NCBI RefSeq assembly: GCF_035920445.1
Contig: NZ_CP109162.1
Location: forward strand, 8,432,001 to 8,496,000
DNA length: 64,000 nucleotides
Direction of reading: 5' to 3'
From: Nocardia sp. NBC_01730
GTDB lineage: Bacteria; Actinomycetota; Actinomycetes; Mycobacteriales; Mycobacteriaceae
Under the pieces are notes generated by a model that ran no database searches, had not been told where the DNA came from, and saw nothing but the letters and a program-made list of their open reading frames with translations. Below, one piece after another: positions 10,198 through 18,494 of this stretch (positions are counted from its first letter, which is position 1; each line of letters starts with the position of its first letter). The position numbers and the translations under genes are program-made.

Positions 10198-11136
10198 GTG
10201 ACGGTGTTGTCTCCCCCCCGGATCGCGCGTTCGGGTGTGCTTCTCATGGTGTTCGCGCTCGGGCTCTCCGCGTTCGGTGTCGGTTGCGGCGATGGCGCCG
10301 AATCGCGCAGCGAGACCGAAGGCACCGAGCCGCTGGGGATCGGCAAGGAAGTGACCGTGCCGATTCCGGCCGCGGTGACCACAGTCCTCTCCACGGGAGA
10401 GGAGCCGCGCTCGCTGCTGCGCCCGGACTACCCGGCGGGCACCGTGCAGCGGGTGACGTTGCACACCGCGCACCGGATCGAACAGCAGATCAACGAGCAG
10501 CCGATGCGCGACTTCTCGACGCCCGCGCTGACCATCCCGATGACCGCGCAGACCACCACCGAGGGCATCGATCTGACCCTCGGCACCGTCACCTCCCCGG
10601 ACCCGACGCTGGCCAAGGCGCTCACCAACATCGGCGGCTCGCACGCGGGCTTCGACCTCAGCGATCTCGGGGCGATCACCGCGCTGCGGCTCGAGCCGTC
10701 GCCGGATACCTCCAACACCGCACGCTCTGCCCTGGAGCAGGCTTTCTATCAGGCGGTCTACCGCTCGATCGCGTTCCCCGACCAGCCGGTCGGCGAGGGC
10801 GCGGTGTGGACGGTGCGTCAAGAGGTCACCGGCGGCGTCACGCTCGACCAGGTGACCACCGCTACGCTGACCAAGCGTGACGGCGAACGGCTCACCATCG
10901 AGCTGAACGTCACCCAGAAGCCGAAGTCTCCGGCGTGGAACCTGCCCAACAACGCGGGAACCCTGGACATCCGGGACTACGTCATGCAGGGCGCCGGCAC
11001 CATCACGGTCGACCTCGGCTTGCCGCTTCCGGTATCGGGGTCCATCACCGTCGGCGGCCACCAGGCCTATCGCGATCCGCGCAGCGACAGCATGTTGCAG
11101 CAGACGATCGATACGCAGGTGTCGTGGACCGAGTGA
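10198..11136 (+). CDS. Secreted DUF6263-like protein, probable lipoprotein
   Basis: The product has about 312 residues. A hydrophobic signal segment (SGVLLMVFALGLSAF) ends at GVGCGD, an imperfect lipobox. The rest is a soluble domain of mixed strands with recurring ITVDLG / GGHQAYRD type segments, as in DUF6263-like secreted proteins of actinobacteria; its function is unknown. GTG 10198 is chosen, and a TTG two codons upstream is possible. The stop overlaps the start of the next lipoprotein gene, so the two are cotranscribed and perhaps work together at the cell surface. Confidence 0.7.
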   Translation: MTVLSPPRIARSGVLLMVFALGLSAFGVGCGDGAESRSETEGTEPLGIGKEVTVPIPAAVTTVLSTGEEPRSLLRPDYPAGTVQRVTLHTAHRIEQQINEQPMRDFSTPALTIPMTAQTTTEGIDLTLGTVTSPDPTLAKALTNIGGSHAGFDLSDLGAITALRLEPSPDTSNTARSALEQAFYQAVYRSIAFPDQPVGEGAVWTVRQEVTGGVTLDQVTTATLTKRDGERLTIELNVTQKPKSPAWNLPNNAGTLDIRDYVMQGAGTITVDLGLPLPVSGSITVGGHQAYRDPRSDSMLQQTIDTQVSWTE

Positions 11137-11858
11137 TCCGGGTGTGCGGCCTGCTGCTCGCGGCCGCGTCCATCGCGCTCGCCGCGGGATGCGGGTCCGC
11201 GGAGCCCGCCGCACCCGAACCGGCCGAGCTGCCGCCGCTGGGCCCCGCGGTCGCCGCGGCCCCGGTGACCGCGGTACCCGAATCCGACCCGGAGCGGTTG
11301 CGGGGCCTGCTGCTCGGCGGTGCGAACCTGCCGCCGAATTTCACTGCCTTGCCGCCGCGCGCCGACGTGCCCGAGGGCGCAGGCGACGCCGCTTCTGCAC
11401 CGACGAATCCGGCGGAGTGCGCGAAAGTGCTCACCCCGCTGGCCACACTGCGTCCTGGCGCGCTCGCCCAGGCGTCCATTCAATACGCGGGGCCTAATTT
11501 CTCGAGTATCGATATCGATGCGGCGAGTTATCCGAGCGAGGCACTGGCCGAGGTGTTTTCGGACGTGCAGGCGATGCTGCGCCGCTGCACGCACTATTCC
11601 GGAGCGGACGCCACCGACATCCCGGTGGATTATCAGGTCGGCGGGCTCGCTCAGCCGCCCGCGGGCGACGCGGCCACCGCCTTCCAGGTGCGCACGAGCA
11701 GCGACGGCATGATGCTCAGCTCATCGGTGGCGATCGTGCAGGTCGGCGGCACGCTGGCGCAGGTCGCGGTGACCGCGACGGAGCCGGTGGACCCCGGCGT
11801 GCTCAGCGACCTCACAACCGCCCAGGTGCGTCGGCTGCAGGGTGTCGCAGGGCCCTGA
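11133..11858 (+). CDS. Lipoprotein with a PknH/DUF5642-like sensor domain
   Basis: The 241-residue lipoprotein has a signal VIRVCGLLLAAASIALAAGC with a clear LAAGC lipobox, then an Ala/Pro/Glu-rich linker. The globular part starts near SDPERLRGLLLGGANLPPNF and contains one internal cysteine pair (PAECAKVL and MLRRCTHY). This two-Cys arrangement and the closing VAVTATEPVDPGVLSDLTTAQV recall the extracellular PknH-like sensor domain and related mycobacterial lipoproteins; ligands are unknown. The GTG at 11133 forms a GTGA overlap with the preceding stop. Confidence 0.65.
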   Translation: MIRVCGLLLAAASIALAAGCGSAEPAAPEPAELPPLGPAVAAAPVTAVPESDPERLRGLLLGGANLPPNFTALPPRADVPEGAGDAASAPTNPAECAKVLTPLATLRPGALAQASIQYAGPNFSSIDIDAASYPSEALAEVFSDVQAMLRRCTHYSGADATDIPVDYQVGGLAQPPAGDAATAFQVRTSSDGMMLSSSVAIVQVGGTLAQVAVTATEPVDPGVLSDLTTAQVRRLQGVAGP

Positions 11859-11938
11859 TTCCGACGATCCTGCCTACTGCGCGGGTGCCGAGAATAAGCT
11901 CGACATGGTCCGACACAACGCCTCGAGCGGAGGTTCCC

Positions 11939-12400
11939 ATGTCTGATGTTAAACCCGTTCCCGACGGATATCCGGTGGTTTCGCCGGGACTCGCGATCGA
12001 CGGTGCGGCGGCCGCGATCGATTTTTACAAGAACATATTCGGCGCCACCGAGCGAATGCGCATGCCGGGCCCGGACGGCAAGATCGCGCATTGCGAGCTG
12101 ATGTTCGGCAATTCCGTCGTCATGCTCGGCGACCCGGCCCCCGATATGGGCTTCTTGGACCCGAAGACGGTCGGTGGCACTCCCGTCAACCTCTACGTGT
12201 ACGTCGAGGACGCCGACGCCGCCTTCGCCGCGGCGCTGGCCGCGGGCGCCAGCGAACTCACGCCGATGACCACCCAGTTCTACGGCGATCGCAGCGGCGC
12301 CTTCGAGGACCCGTGGGGGCACCGCTGGACCGTGGCCACGCACGTCGAGGACGTGCCGCCCGACGAGATGGACCGGCGGATGACCGAGCTGTTCGGCTGA
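11939..12400 (+). CDS. PhnB-like VOC (glyoxalase-fold) protein
   Basis: The 153-residue protein has the YPVVSPGLAIDGAAAAIDFYK opening, MRMPGPDGKIAHCELMFGNS, and the closing RSGAFEDPWGHRWTVATH typical of the PhnB/YdcI-like branch of the vicinal-oxygen-chelate superfamily. These proteins usually dimerise; few have known substrates. A strong ribosome site (GCGGAGG) lies 6 bases before the ATG. It stands alone between the lipoprotein pair and a gene-poor stretch. Confidence 0.85.
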   Translation: MSDVKPVPDGYPVVSPGLAIDGAAAAIDFYKNIFGATERMRMPGPDGKIAHCELMFGNSVVMLGDPAPDMGFLDPKTVGGTPVNLYVYVEDADAAFAAALAAGASELTPMTTQFYGDRSGAFEDPWGHRWTVATHVEDVPPDEMDRRMTELFG

Positions 12401-12569
12401 GCCGGTTCCTCGTTCCTCTGGGGCATCCGGCGACAATCGAAACCGAAACACTGCGCACTTCGGGAGAATCGCCACTGCCACCGACCCATGCCATGGAAGT
12501 GACATGCGCCACCTACGGTTTCGCGCGAAAGCCGCCGAACTGATATAGGTCGTACGGAAACCGGCGTCC

Positions 12570-12657
12570 TGTTAACGGATCGATCACACCCTGCGATTTA
12601 CCTACCGATTGGCCAGATCCGCAATCGATCGGCACATTCCGCGATGGAGGTTTCCTC
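12570..12657 (+). repeat. Leader repeat copy 1 with inverted repeat
   Basis: This stretch is related to 12837-12923, with clear matches over roughly 85 bases. It contains CCGATTG (12605-12611) and CAATCG (12622-12627), which can pair across a 10-base loop. GGAGG and the ATG of a 60-codon ORF follow. The same order (inverted repeat, GGAGG, ATGCT) occurs in copy 2 with a compensatory change in the stem, so this may be an operator or an RNA structure. The 169 bases before it (12401-12569) show no gene. Confidence 0.55.
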
Positions 12658-12840
12658 ATGCTTGTCAATTTTCTGAACCGGCTGGTCAACACCTTGGGTG
12701 ACGAGGGTTATCCGGATGCTGGGGCGTCGGGTTTCAAGGCCGTTGCGCCTGATGAAGACGAGGCCTTGCTCCGAAAGGAATCGGAGTTCCAAAAGAACTT
12801 ACTGACCAGGACCACCGCCCGCGTGATCATTGGCTTGTAA
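12658..12840 (+). CDS. Small unknown protein (60 aa), tandem-duplicate copy 1
   Basis: The 60-residue ORF is preceded by a good ribosome site (ATGGAGG, about 9 bases from the ATG). The N-terminal part (MLVNFLNRLVNTLG) could form an amphipathic helix. The middle is acidic (DEDEALLRKESEF) and the end basic/hydrophobic (TRTTARVIIGL). I recognise no family. The N-terminus aligns loosely with the 31-aa ORF that follows (MLxxxLNxL..., later GY...A.GA), so the two look like diverged duplicates. It could be a small signalling or modified peptide, or a leader peptide; nothing nearby decides this. Confidence 0.5.
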   Translation: MLVNFLNRLVNTLGDEGYPDAGASGFKAVAPDEDEALLRKESEFQKNLLTRTTARVIIGL

Positions 12841-12923
12841 CGGACTACCACGACCGGCGATTTCGTTACCGATTAGTCACACAGGCAATAATCGGTCGGC
12901 ATACGCCGCCACGGAGGTTTGGA
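12837..12923 (+). repeat. Leader repeat copy 2 with perfect inverted repeat
   Basis: This is a diverged copy of 12570-12657, 266 bases downstream. CCGATTA (12869-12875) and TAATCGG (12889-12895) form a perfect 7-bp inverted repeat with a 13-base loop, ending 28 bases before the next ATG. In copy 1 the innermost A-T pair is replaced by G-C. GGAGG precedes the ATG as in copy 1. The repeat begins at the stop codon of the first small ORF. Confidence 0.55.
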
Positions 12924-13019
12924 ATGCTCACCTATGCTCTGAATTGCCTGTGGGGCAACGTTTTCTCTGGTAGATCCGGCTATCGGGCCGCGACTGGCGC
13001 CCTGCCGTTCGGCAGCTGA
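12924..13019 (+). CDS. Tiny unknown ORF (31 aa), tandem-duplicate copy 2
   Basis: ATG at 12924 (after GGAGG) to TGA at 13017 encodes 31 residues: MLTYALNCLWGNVFSGRSGY followed by RAATGALPFGS. It has one Cys, is mildly basic and matches no family I know. Its leader and first codons resemble those of the preceding 60-aa ORF. Below the usual length cutoff, it is supported only by the repeated leader and the ribosome site. Confidence 0.4.
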   Translation: MLTYALNCLWGNVFSGRSGYRAATGALPFGS

Positions 13020-13662
13020 CCGTCACCGAGTCCGCAGCAGGAGTGGTTGAACCCAGAGTCGGTGGTATCCGTGTAAACGCAGGGCCCAACTCGTGCTGTG
13101 TCTCGCACAAGAGGTGCCCGCGGTGAAAACTTGCCGTCAATACGGAATTCGCGCAGATATCGAACGGATCGACAATCCAGATGCACCGCCTGGGTGCGAC
13201 AGGATAAAACCGTCGGCCACTGGAACGTCGCGGCAGCGGCGTCCCGTCCCGCAGTGCGGGTAATAATCTGTCTTCTGCAACCGCTACCGAAATATCGTCA
13301 TGGCCGGACTGTGTCTCGATATTTCAGCGAGTCCATAGCATCCTGCGAATTCGGTCACCGGTGCTCCGAAATTCCCGAATGCGGCGCGGTGTCGAAGCCC
13401 AGGACCGTGTGTGGTAATCCGACCGCGTAGCGCAGCTGGGCGGACACCGCTTCACGGACAAGTCCGCCACCAGGTGCGATCCCAGGAGCTGAGATCGCGC
13501 GCCGAAGTTCGACCTGTTCGATCTCGGGCAGGCCAACCATTGAGGGGATCGGCGTTGGTTCGATCTTCCCCAGCTCCTCTGGTGGGCATATGCCTTGCGC
13601 GACACGCGGGCCAGGACTCCCTTCGTGCGGTAGAAAGCAACGCGAGAGACAAGGAGGCGAAC
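13020..13662 (+). other. Gene-poor stretch, 643 bases
   Basis: No ORF here has a ribosome site together with convincing codon use. The sequence is visibly less GC-rich than its surroundings. Short open frames on both strands do not resemble known proteins. No further copy of the small-ORF leader was found. The last bases contain AAGGAGG for the next gene. Confidence 0.6.
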
Positions 13663-14217
13663 GTGGGAAAGATCGTCGAAAGCACCAATGTGTCCCTCGA
13701 CGGGCTCATGGACAACATGCGGGACTGGCATTTCGACTACTTCAAAGAGGGCGCGATGGACTTCGCTGGCGCCCAGCTGAAAGCGGCCGACGCGCTGCTG
13801 ATGGGCCGCAAGACCTACGAGAATTTCGCCTCGGCGTGGCCGCAGCGCACCGGCGACTGGTTCTCCGACAAGTTCAACACCATGCGGAAATACGTGGTGT
13901 CGAGCACGCTGACCGATCCGGAATGGACCAACACCGTCGTGCTCGGCGCGGACATTCCCGCCGAGGTCGCCCGCATCAAGGCCGAAACCCAGGGCGATAT
14001 CCTGATGTACGGGCACGGGCCGGTGGCCCGTCTGCTCCTGGAACACGGCCTGCTCGACGAGATCCGCCTCTGGATCCACCCCATCTTCGCGGGTCGTGCC
14101 GAACCCGACCACCTGATCTACCGTGACACCGGCAAGACCCCGCTGCGGCTGCTGGATACCACCGTTCTGGAGACCGGCATCATCATCGCCACCTACGGTC
14201 CAGTGCCGACGGACTGA
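13663..14217 (+). CDS. Dihydrofolate-reductase-fold (RibD C-terminal-like) protein
   Basis: The 184-residue protein starts at GTG behind a strong AAGGAGG. It opens with KIVESTNVSLDGLMD, continues with ADALLMGRKTYENFASAWP and KYVVSSTLTDPEW, and ends with GDILMYGHGPVARLLLEHGL...DEIRLWIHPIFAG. These are the blocks of the DHFR-like reductase family related to the C-terminal domain of RibD and YyaP/YwjB. It probably binds NADPH. It is not a classical folate DHFR, and its substrate is unknown. The upstream in-frame extension has no coding character. Confidence 0.85.
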   Translation: MGKIVESTNVSLDGLMDNMRDWHFDYFKEGAMDFAGAQLKAADALLMGRKTYENFASAWPQRTGDWFSDKFNTMRKYVVSSTLTDPEWTNTVVLGADIPAEVARIKAETQGDILMYGHGPVARLLLEHGLLDEIRLWIHPIFAGRAEPDHLIYRDTGKTPLRLLDTTVLETGIIIATYGPVPTD

Positions 14218-14226
14218 GCCATGGCC

Positions 14227-14272
14227 GAACGGCGGACCCGGGCCCCTCATCTGGTGGCCGGGTCCGCCGTTC
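14227..14272. terminator. Bidirectional terminator between convergent genes
   Basis: A perfect 15-bp stem is formed by GAACGGCGGACCCGG (14227-14241) and CCGGGTCCGCCGTTC (14258-14272) with a 16-base loop. It lies 9 bases after the reductase-like gene and 7 bases after the acs stop, so it can serve both. Confidence 0.8.
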
Positions 14273-14279
14273 TCCCCGG

Positions 14280-16265
14280 TTACCCGCGGGCGATCGCTTC
14301 GAAGACGCTGGGGTCGACCAGGGTCGAGGTGTCGCCGAGTTCGCGTCCTTCGGCGATGTCGCGTAGTAGGCGGCGCATGATTTTGCCGCTGCGGGTTTTG
14401 GGGAGTTCGGGGACGATGTGGATTTCTCTGGGTCGCGCGATCGGGCTGATTTCTTGGGATACCTCTGCTTTGAGTTCGTCGATCAGGTCGGTTCCGGTGT
14501 TGTCGGTTTCGGCGGTGAGGATGACGAAGGCGACGATGCCTTGGCCGGTGGTGGCGTCGGTGGCGCCGACGACCGCGGCTTCGGCGACGCCGTGGTGTCC
14601 GACGAGCGCGGATTCGACTTCGGCGGTGGAGATGCGGTGGCCGGAGACGTTCATGACGTCATCGACACGGCCGAGTATCCACAGGTCACCGTCGGTGTCG
14701 AGGGTGGCGCCGTCGCCGGCGAAGTACCAGCCGTGTTCGGCGAAGCGTGTCCAGTAGGTTTCGCGGAAGCGTTCGGTATCGCCCCAGATACCACGCAGCA
14801 TGGCAGGCCATGGCTGATCGAGCACGAGGTAGCCGACGACCGCGGAGCGGTCCGAGGAATCGGCCTCGGTATGGGGTTGGTGTACCGGTTGGCCGTCCTC
14901 GTCGACCACTTGTGCGGAGATCCCGGGTAGCGGGGTCATCGCGGCGCCGGGTTTGGTGGCGGTGACCCCGGGTAGCGGGGAGATCATGATGGCGCCGGTT
15001 TCGGTTTGCCACCAGGTGTCCACGATCGGGGTGCGGTTACCGCCGATCACCTCGCGGTACCAGCGCCAGGCTTCGGGGTTGATCGGTTCGCCGACGGATC
15101 CGAGTAGCCGGATGCTGGACAGGTCGTGCGCGGCGGGGATCTGCTTACCCCATTTCATGAAGGTGCGTACCAGGGTCGGTGCGGTGTAGTAGATGGTGAC
15201 GCCGTATTTTTCGATGATTTCGAAGTGTCGGTGCTCGTTCGGCGAGTTGGGGGTGCCTTCGTAGACGACCTGGGTAGCGCGGTTGGACAGGGGCCCGTAG
15301 ACGATATAGCTGTGTCCGGTGACCCAGCCGATGTCGGCGGTGCACCAGTAGATGTCTTGTCCGGGTTTGTGGTCGAAGACGGTGTGGTGGGTGTAGGAGG
15401 TTTGGGTGAGGTAGCCGCCGCTGGTGTGCAGGATGCCTTTGGGTTTTCCGGTGGTACCGGAGGTGTAGAGGATGAACAGGGGGTGTTCGGCGTCGAAGGG
15501 CTGGGCCTGGTGTTCGGGGGCGGCTCGCCCGACGGTGTCGTGCCACCACAGGTCGCGGCCCTCGGTCCAGGGCACTTCGATCCCGGTGCGGCGCACCACC
15601 AGCACATGCTCGACACTGCAGGGCGCATCACCATGGGCCGATAGCGCTTCGTCGACGGCCGCCTTCAGCGGTACGGGCTTGCCGCGGCGCCACTGCCCGT
15701 CGGTAGTGATGATCAACCGGGCACCGGCGTCGTCGACACGCTGTCGAAGGGCGGTGGGGGAGAATCCGGCGAACACGACCGAGTGGGTAAGGCCCAGCCG
15801 GGCACAGGCGAGCATAGCGACGATGGCCTCGGGCACCATCGGCATGTATATGGCGACCCGGTCGCCTGCCCGCAACCCGAGTTCGGTCAAACAGTTGGCC
15901 GCCCGGCACACCTCGGCGAGCAGTTCTGTGTAGGTGATGGCGCGGGAGTCGCCGGGTTCGCCTTCCCAATGGATGGCGACTTGGTCGCCGTACCCGTCCA
16001 GGACATGCCGGTCCACACAGTTGTAGGCGACGTTGAGCGTGCCGCCGACGAACCACTTCGCCACCGGCGCGGCACTCCAGTCCAGCACCCGATCGAACGG
16101 GCGATGCCACTGCAGCCGATCGGCCTGCTCACCCCAGAAGTCCAGCCGATCGGCTTGCGCCCGGTCGTACCACGTCGCGTCGGCGTTGGCGTCGGCGGCG
16201 AAGTCCGCGCTGGGCGGATACGCGGTGGGGGAAGTGTCGCGGTCATCGGTGGTAGCGCGGGTCAC
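14280..16265 (-). CDS. acs: Acetyl-CoA synthetase (AMP-forming)
   Basis: The 661-residue protein activates acetate to acetyl-CoA through acetyl-AMP. The P-loop [11 protein letters not shown] (about residue 268), [10 protein letters not shown], and the C-terminal [11 protein letters not shown] with the acetylatable lysine (about 625) are all present, as is the Acs-specific [17 protein letters not shown]. The GTG start has AGGAGA upstream. It lies 50 bases after actP on the same strand and forms an acetate uptake/activation operon with DUF485-actP. Its codons favour C over G in third position and use AAA and GAA more freely than its neighbours. Confidence 0.95.
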   Translation of the reverse strand: MTRATTDDRDTSPTAYPPSADFAADANADATWYDRAQADRLDFWGEQADRLQWHRPFDRVLDWSAAPVAKWFVGGTLNVAYNCVDRHVLDGYGDQVAIHWEGEPGDSRAITYTELLAEVCRAANCLTELGLRAGDRVAIYMPMVPEAIVAMLACARLGLTHSVVFAGFSPTALRQRVDDAGARLIITTDGQWRRGKPVPLKAAVDEALSAHGDAPCSVEHVLVVRRTGIEVPWTEGRDLWWHDTVGRAAPEHQAQPFDAEHPLFILYTSGTTGKPKGILHTSGGYLTQTSYTHHTVFDHKPGQDIYWCTADIGWVTGHSYIVYGPLSNRATQVVYEGTPNSPNEHRHFEIIEKYGVTIYYTAPTLVRTFMKWGKQIPAAHDLSSIRLLGSVGEPINPEAWRWYREVIGGNRTPIVDTWWQTETGAIMISPLPGVTATKPGAAMTPLPGISAQVVDEDGQPVHQPHTEADSSDRSAVVGYLVLDQPWPAMLRGIWGDTERFRETYWTRFAEHGWYFAGDGATLDTDGDLWILGRVDDVMNVSGHRISTAEVESALVGHHGVAEAAVVGATDATTGQGIVAFVILTAETDNTGTDLIDELKAEVSQEISPIARPREIHIVPELPKTRSGKIMRRLLRDIAEGRELGDTSTLVDPSVFEAIARG

Positions 16266-16315
16266 ACGAATCTCCTAACGAAAGAGCGAGGGGGACAAGG
16301 AATACCGGACAGCTG

Positions 16316-17953
16316 TCAATGCACCACCGCCTTCTCGGCGCCCACGCCGGTGAGCGCGCGAACCTCCATCTCGGCGGCCTTGCCGGAGTCCTCGGACCTG
16401 CCTCCGGCGAAAGTCCCGACGATGCCGAGCACGAATGCCAGCGGGATGGACACGATCCCCGGGTTCGACAGCGGGAACCAGTCGAAATCCGACCCGGGCA
16501 GCATCGAGGACTTGGTGCCGGAGACCGCGGGGGAGAACACGATCAGCACGATGGTGGAGAGGAGCCCGCCATACATGCTCCACAGCGCACCGGTGGTGTT
16601 GAACCGCCGCCAGAACAGCGAGTACAGAATGGTCGGCAGGTTCGCGGACGCGGCAACCGCGAACGCGAGCGCCACCAGGAAGGCCACGTTCTGCCCGTTG
16701 GCGAGGATGCCAAGGGCGATGGCCAGCACGCCGATCACCACGGCTGTGATCCGCGAGACCCGAACCTGTTCGCGCTCACCGGCTTTGCCTCGCTTGATGA
16801 CGTTGGCGTAGATGTCATGCGCGAACGACGCCGACGCGGTGATGGTGAGGCCGGCGACCACCGCGAGGATGGTGGCGAAGGCGACCGCGGAGATCACGCC
16901 GAGCAGCACGACGCCGCCGAGTTCGAACGCCAGCAGCGGTGCCGCCGAATTCTGCCCGCCCGCGGCGGCCAGGATGCGGTCCGGGCCGACGATCGCGGCC
17001 GCTCCATAGCCGAGCACCAGGGTGAACAGGTAGAACGCGCCGATCAGTGCGATCGCCCACACTACTGATCGGCGCGCCTCCTTGGCGGTGGGCACGGTGT
17101 AGAACCGCATCAGCACGTGCGGCAGACCCGCCGTGCCCAGCACCAGCGCCAGCCCGAGCGAGACGAAGTTCAGCTTCGAGGTCTCGCTGCCGCCGTACTG
17201 CGCTCCCGGCGCGAGCACGTCGCGGGCGGCGACGCCCTTGTTCGTCGAGCCGGACACCGCGTCCTGTGCGGAGCCGAGGATGTCCGAGAAGTTGAACCCG
17301 AACTTGGCGAACACCAGCACCGTCATCAGCGCGGCGCCGACGATCAGCAGCACCGCCTTGATGATCTGTACCCATGTGGTGCCCTTCATGCCGCCGACCA
17401 GCACGTACACGATCATCAGAAGGCCGACTACGGCGATCACGATGGATTGCCCTGTCTTGTCGGAGATGTCCAGCAGCAGCGCGACCAGCCCGCCGGCGCC
17501 CGCCATCTGCGCGAGCAGATAGAACAGCGATACCGCCAGCGTGGTCAGGGCGGCCGCGGTGCGCACCGGGCCCTCCTTCAGCCGGAAGCTCAGCACGTCC
17601 GCCATGGTGAATTTGCCGGTGTTCCTGAGCATCTCGGCGACGAGCAGCAGAGCGACCAGCCATGCGACCAGGAAACCGATGGAGTAGAGGAACCCGTCGT
17701 AGCCGTAGACCGCGATGGCGCCCGCGATGCCGAGAAAGCTCGCGGCCGAAAGGTAGTCGCCCGCGATGGCGATGCCGTTCTGCGGTCCGGAGAAGCCGCG
17801 CCCTCCGGTGAAGTAGTCGGCGGCGGTGGCGTTGTTGCGGCTGGCCCGGATCACCACGACCATGGTGATCGCGACGAAGGCGCCGAAGATGGCGATATTG
17901 GCGACCGGGTTGCCGACCGTCGCCGTCGCCGCGTAGATGTGCACGGTGTTCAT
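16316..17953 (-). CDS. actP: Cation/acetate symporter (SSS family)
   Basis: The 545-residue protein has about 13 membrane helices of the sodium/solute symporter family. DYFTGGRGFSGPQNGIAIAG and DYLSAASFLGIAG, then VLGTAGLPHVLMRFYTVPTA and FAVAASANLPTILYSLFWRR, match acetate permease ActP and related monocarboxylate symporters. It probably takes up acetate, propionate or pyruvate with a cation. The ATG overlaps the upstream DUF485 stop (ATGA), and acs follows, so uptake and activation are encoded together. Confidence 0.9.
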   Translation of the reverse strand: MNTVHIYAATATVGNPVANIAIFGAFVAITMVVVIRASRNNATAADYFTGGRGFSGPQNGIAIAGDYLSAASFLGIAGAIAVYGYDGFLYSIGFLVAWLVALLLVAEMLRNTGKFTMADVLSFRLKEGPVRTAAALTTLAVSLFYLLAQMAGAGGLVALLLDISDKTGQSIVIAVVGLLMIVYVLVGGMKGTTWVQIIKAVLLIVGAALMTVLVFAKFGFNFSDILGSAQDAVSGSTNKGVAARDVLAPGAQYGGSETSKLNFVSLGLALVLGTAGLPHVLMRFYTVPTAKEARRSVVWAIALIGAFYLFTLVLGYGAAAIVGPDRILAAAGGQNSAAPLLAFELGGVVLLGVISAVAFATILAVVAGLTITASASFAHDIYANVIKRGKAGEREQVRVSRITAVVIGVLAIALGILANGQNVAFLVALAFAVAASANLPTILYSLFWRRFNTTGALWSMYGGLLSTIVLIVFSPAVSGTKSSMLPGSDFDWFPLSNPGIVSIPLAFVLGIVGTFAGGRSEDSGKAAEMEVRALTGVGAEKAVVH

Positions 17954-18306
17954 GCCCGATCCCCCTCGAGGTAGCCACGGATGGCTGCCGCGCGCGGATC
18001 CAGTTCCCGATTGGCGAACCGGACGTACAGCGCGGTGATGGCGAAGGTGGACACGAATTGGCCGAGCCCGAGTAGCAATCCGACGTTGATGTCGCCGACC
18101 ACCGCGTGCGACATCAGGTCGTGCGCGTAGGCGCCGAGCAGTACGTAGCCGAGGTACCAGAGCAGGAACAATACGGTCATCGGAAACACGAAGCGGCGCA
18201 GGCGCGTTCGCAGTTCTTGGAACTGGGGACTGGCCTGGACTTCGGCGAAGGCTGCGGCGCCCGGCGCCCGCCGTGCGGCGGTGTCGTCGAGATCGATACT
18301 GGTCAT
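17950..18306 (-). CDS. DUF485 membrane protein, partner of actP
   Basis: The 118-residue protein has two membrane helices (FVFPMTVLFLLWYLGYVLLGA and VGLLLGLGQFVSTFAITALYV, cut here into parts of the DUF485 pattern) and the closing YVRFANRELDPRAAAIR. DUF485 (YjcH-like) proteins almost always precede ActP-type symporters and are thought to assist them; the mechanism is unknown. ATG 18306 is chosen because AGGACC lies just upstream; an earlier ATG at 18327 is possible. The end overlaps actP by 4 bases. Confidence 0.85.
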   Translation of the reverse strand: MTSIDLDDTAARRAPGAAAFAEVQASPQFQELRTRLRRFVFPMTVLFLLWYLGYVLLGAYAHDLMSHAVVGDINVGLLLGLGQFVSTFAITALYVRFANRELDPRAAAIRGYLEGDRA

Positions 18307-18494
18307 GATGGTCCTAGCGTGTGACATGGCTTACGTCTTCAGGACGGTAGCCAGCTACGCCCATAGACCGGAATATGTGGTGTGAGTCACTCTGTGAAGG
18401 TGGCCGAATCTGCGGTGAGCGGTCGATGCGGCGCGACGAACGGTTCCAGCGCGGGCCGTGCTCGGCGGGTGCCTGGAAAGGGCGGCGTGGTCGG

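Noticed and set aside
13098..13430. 110-codon plus-strand frame in the gene-poor stretch
   Set aside because: No ribosome site or recognisable sequence, Arg- and Ser-rich, typical of chance frames.
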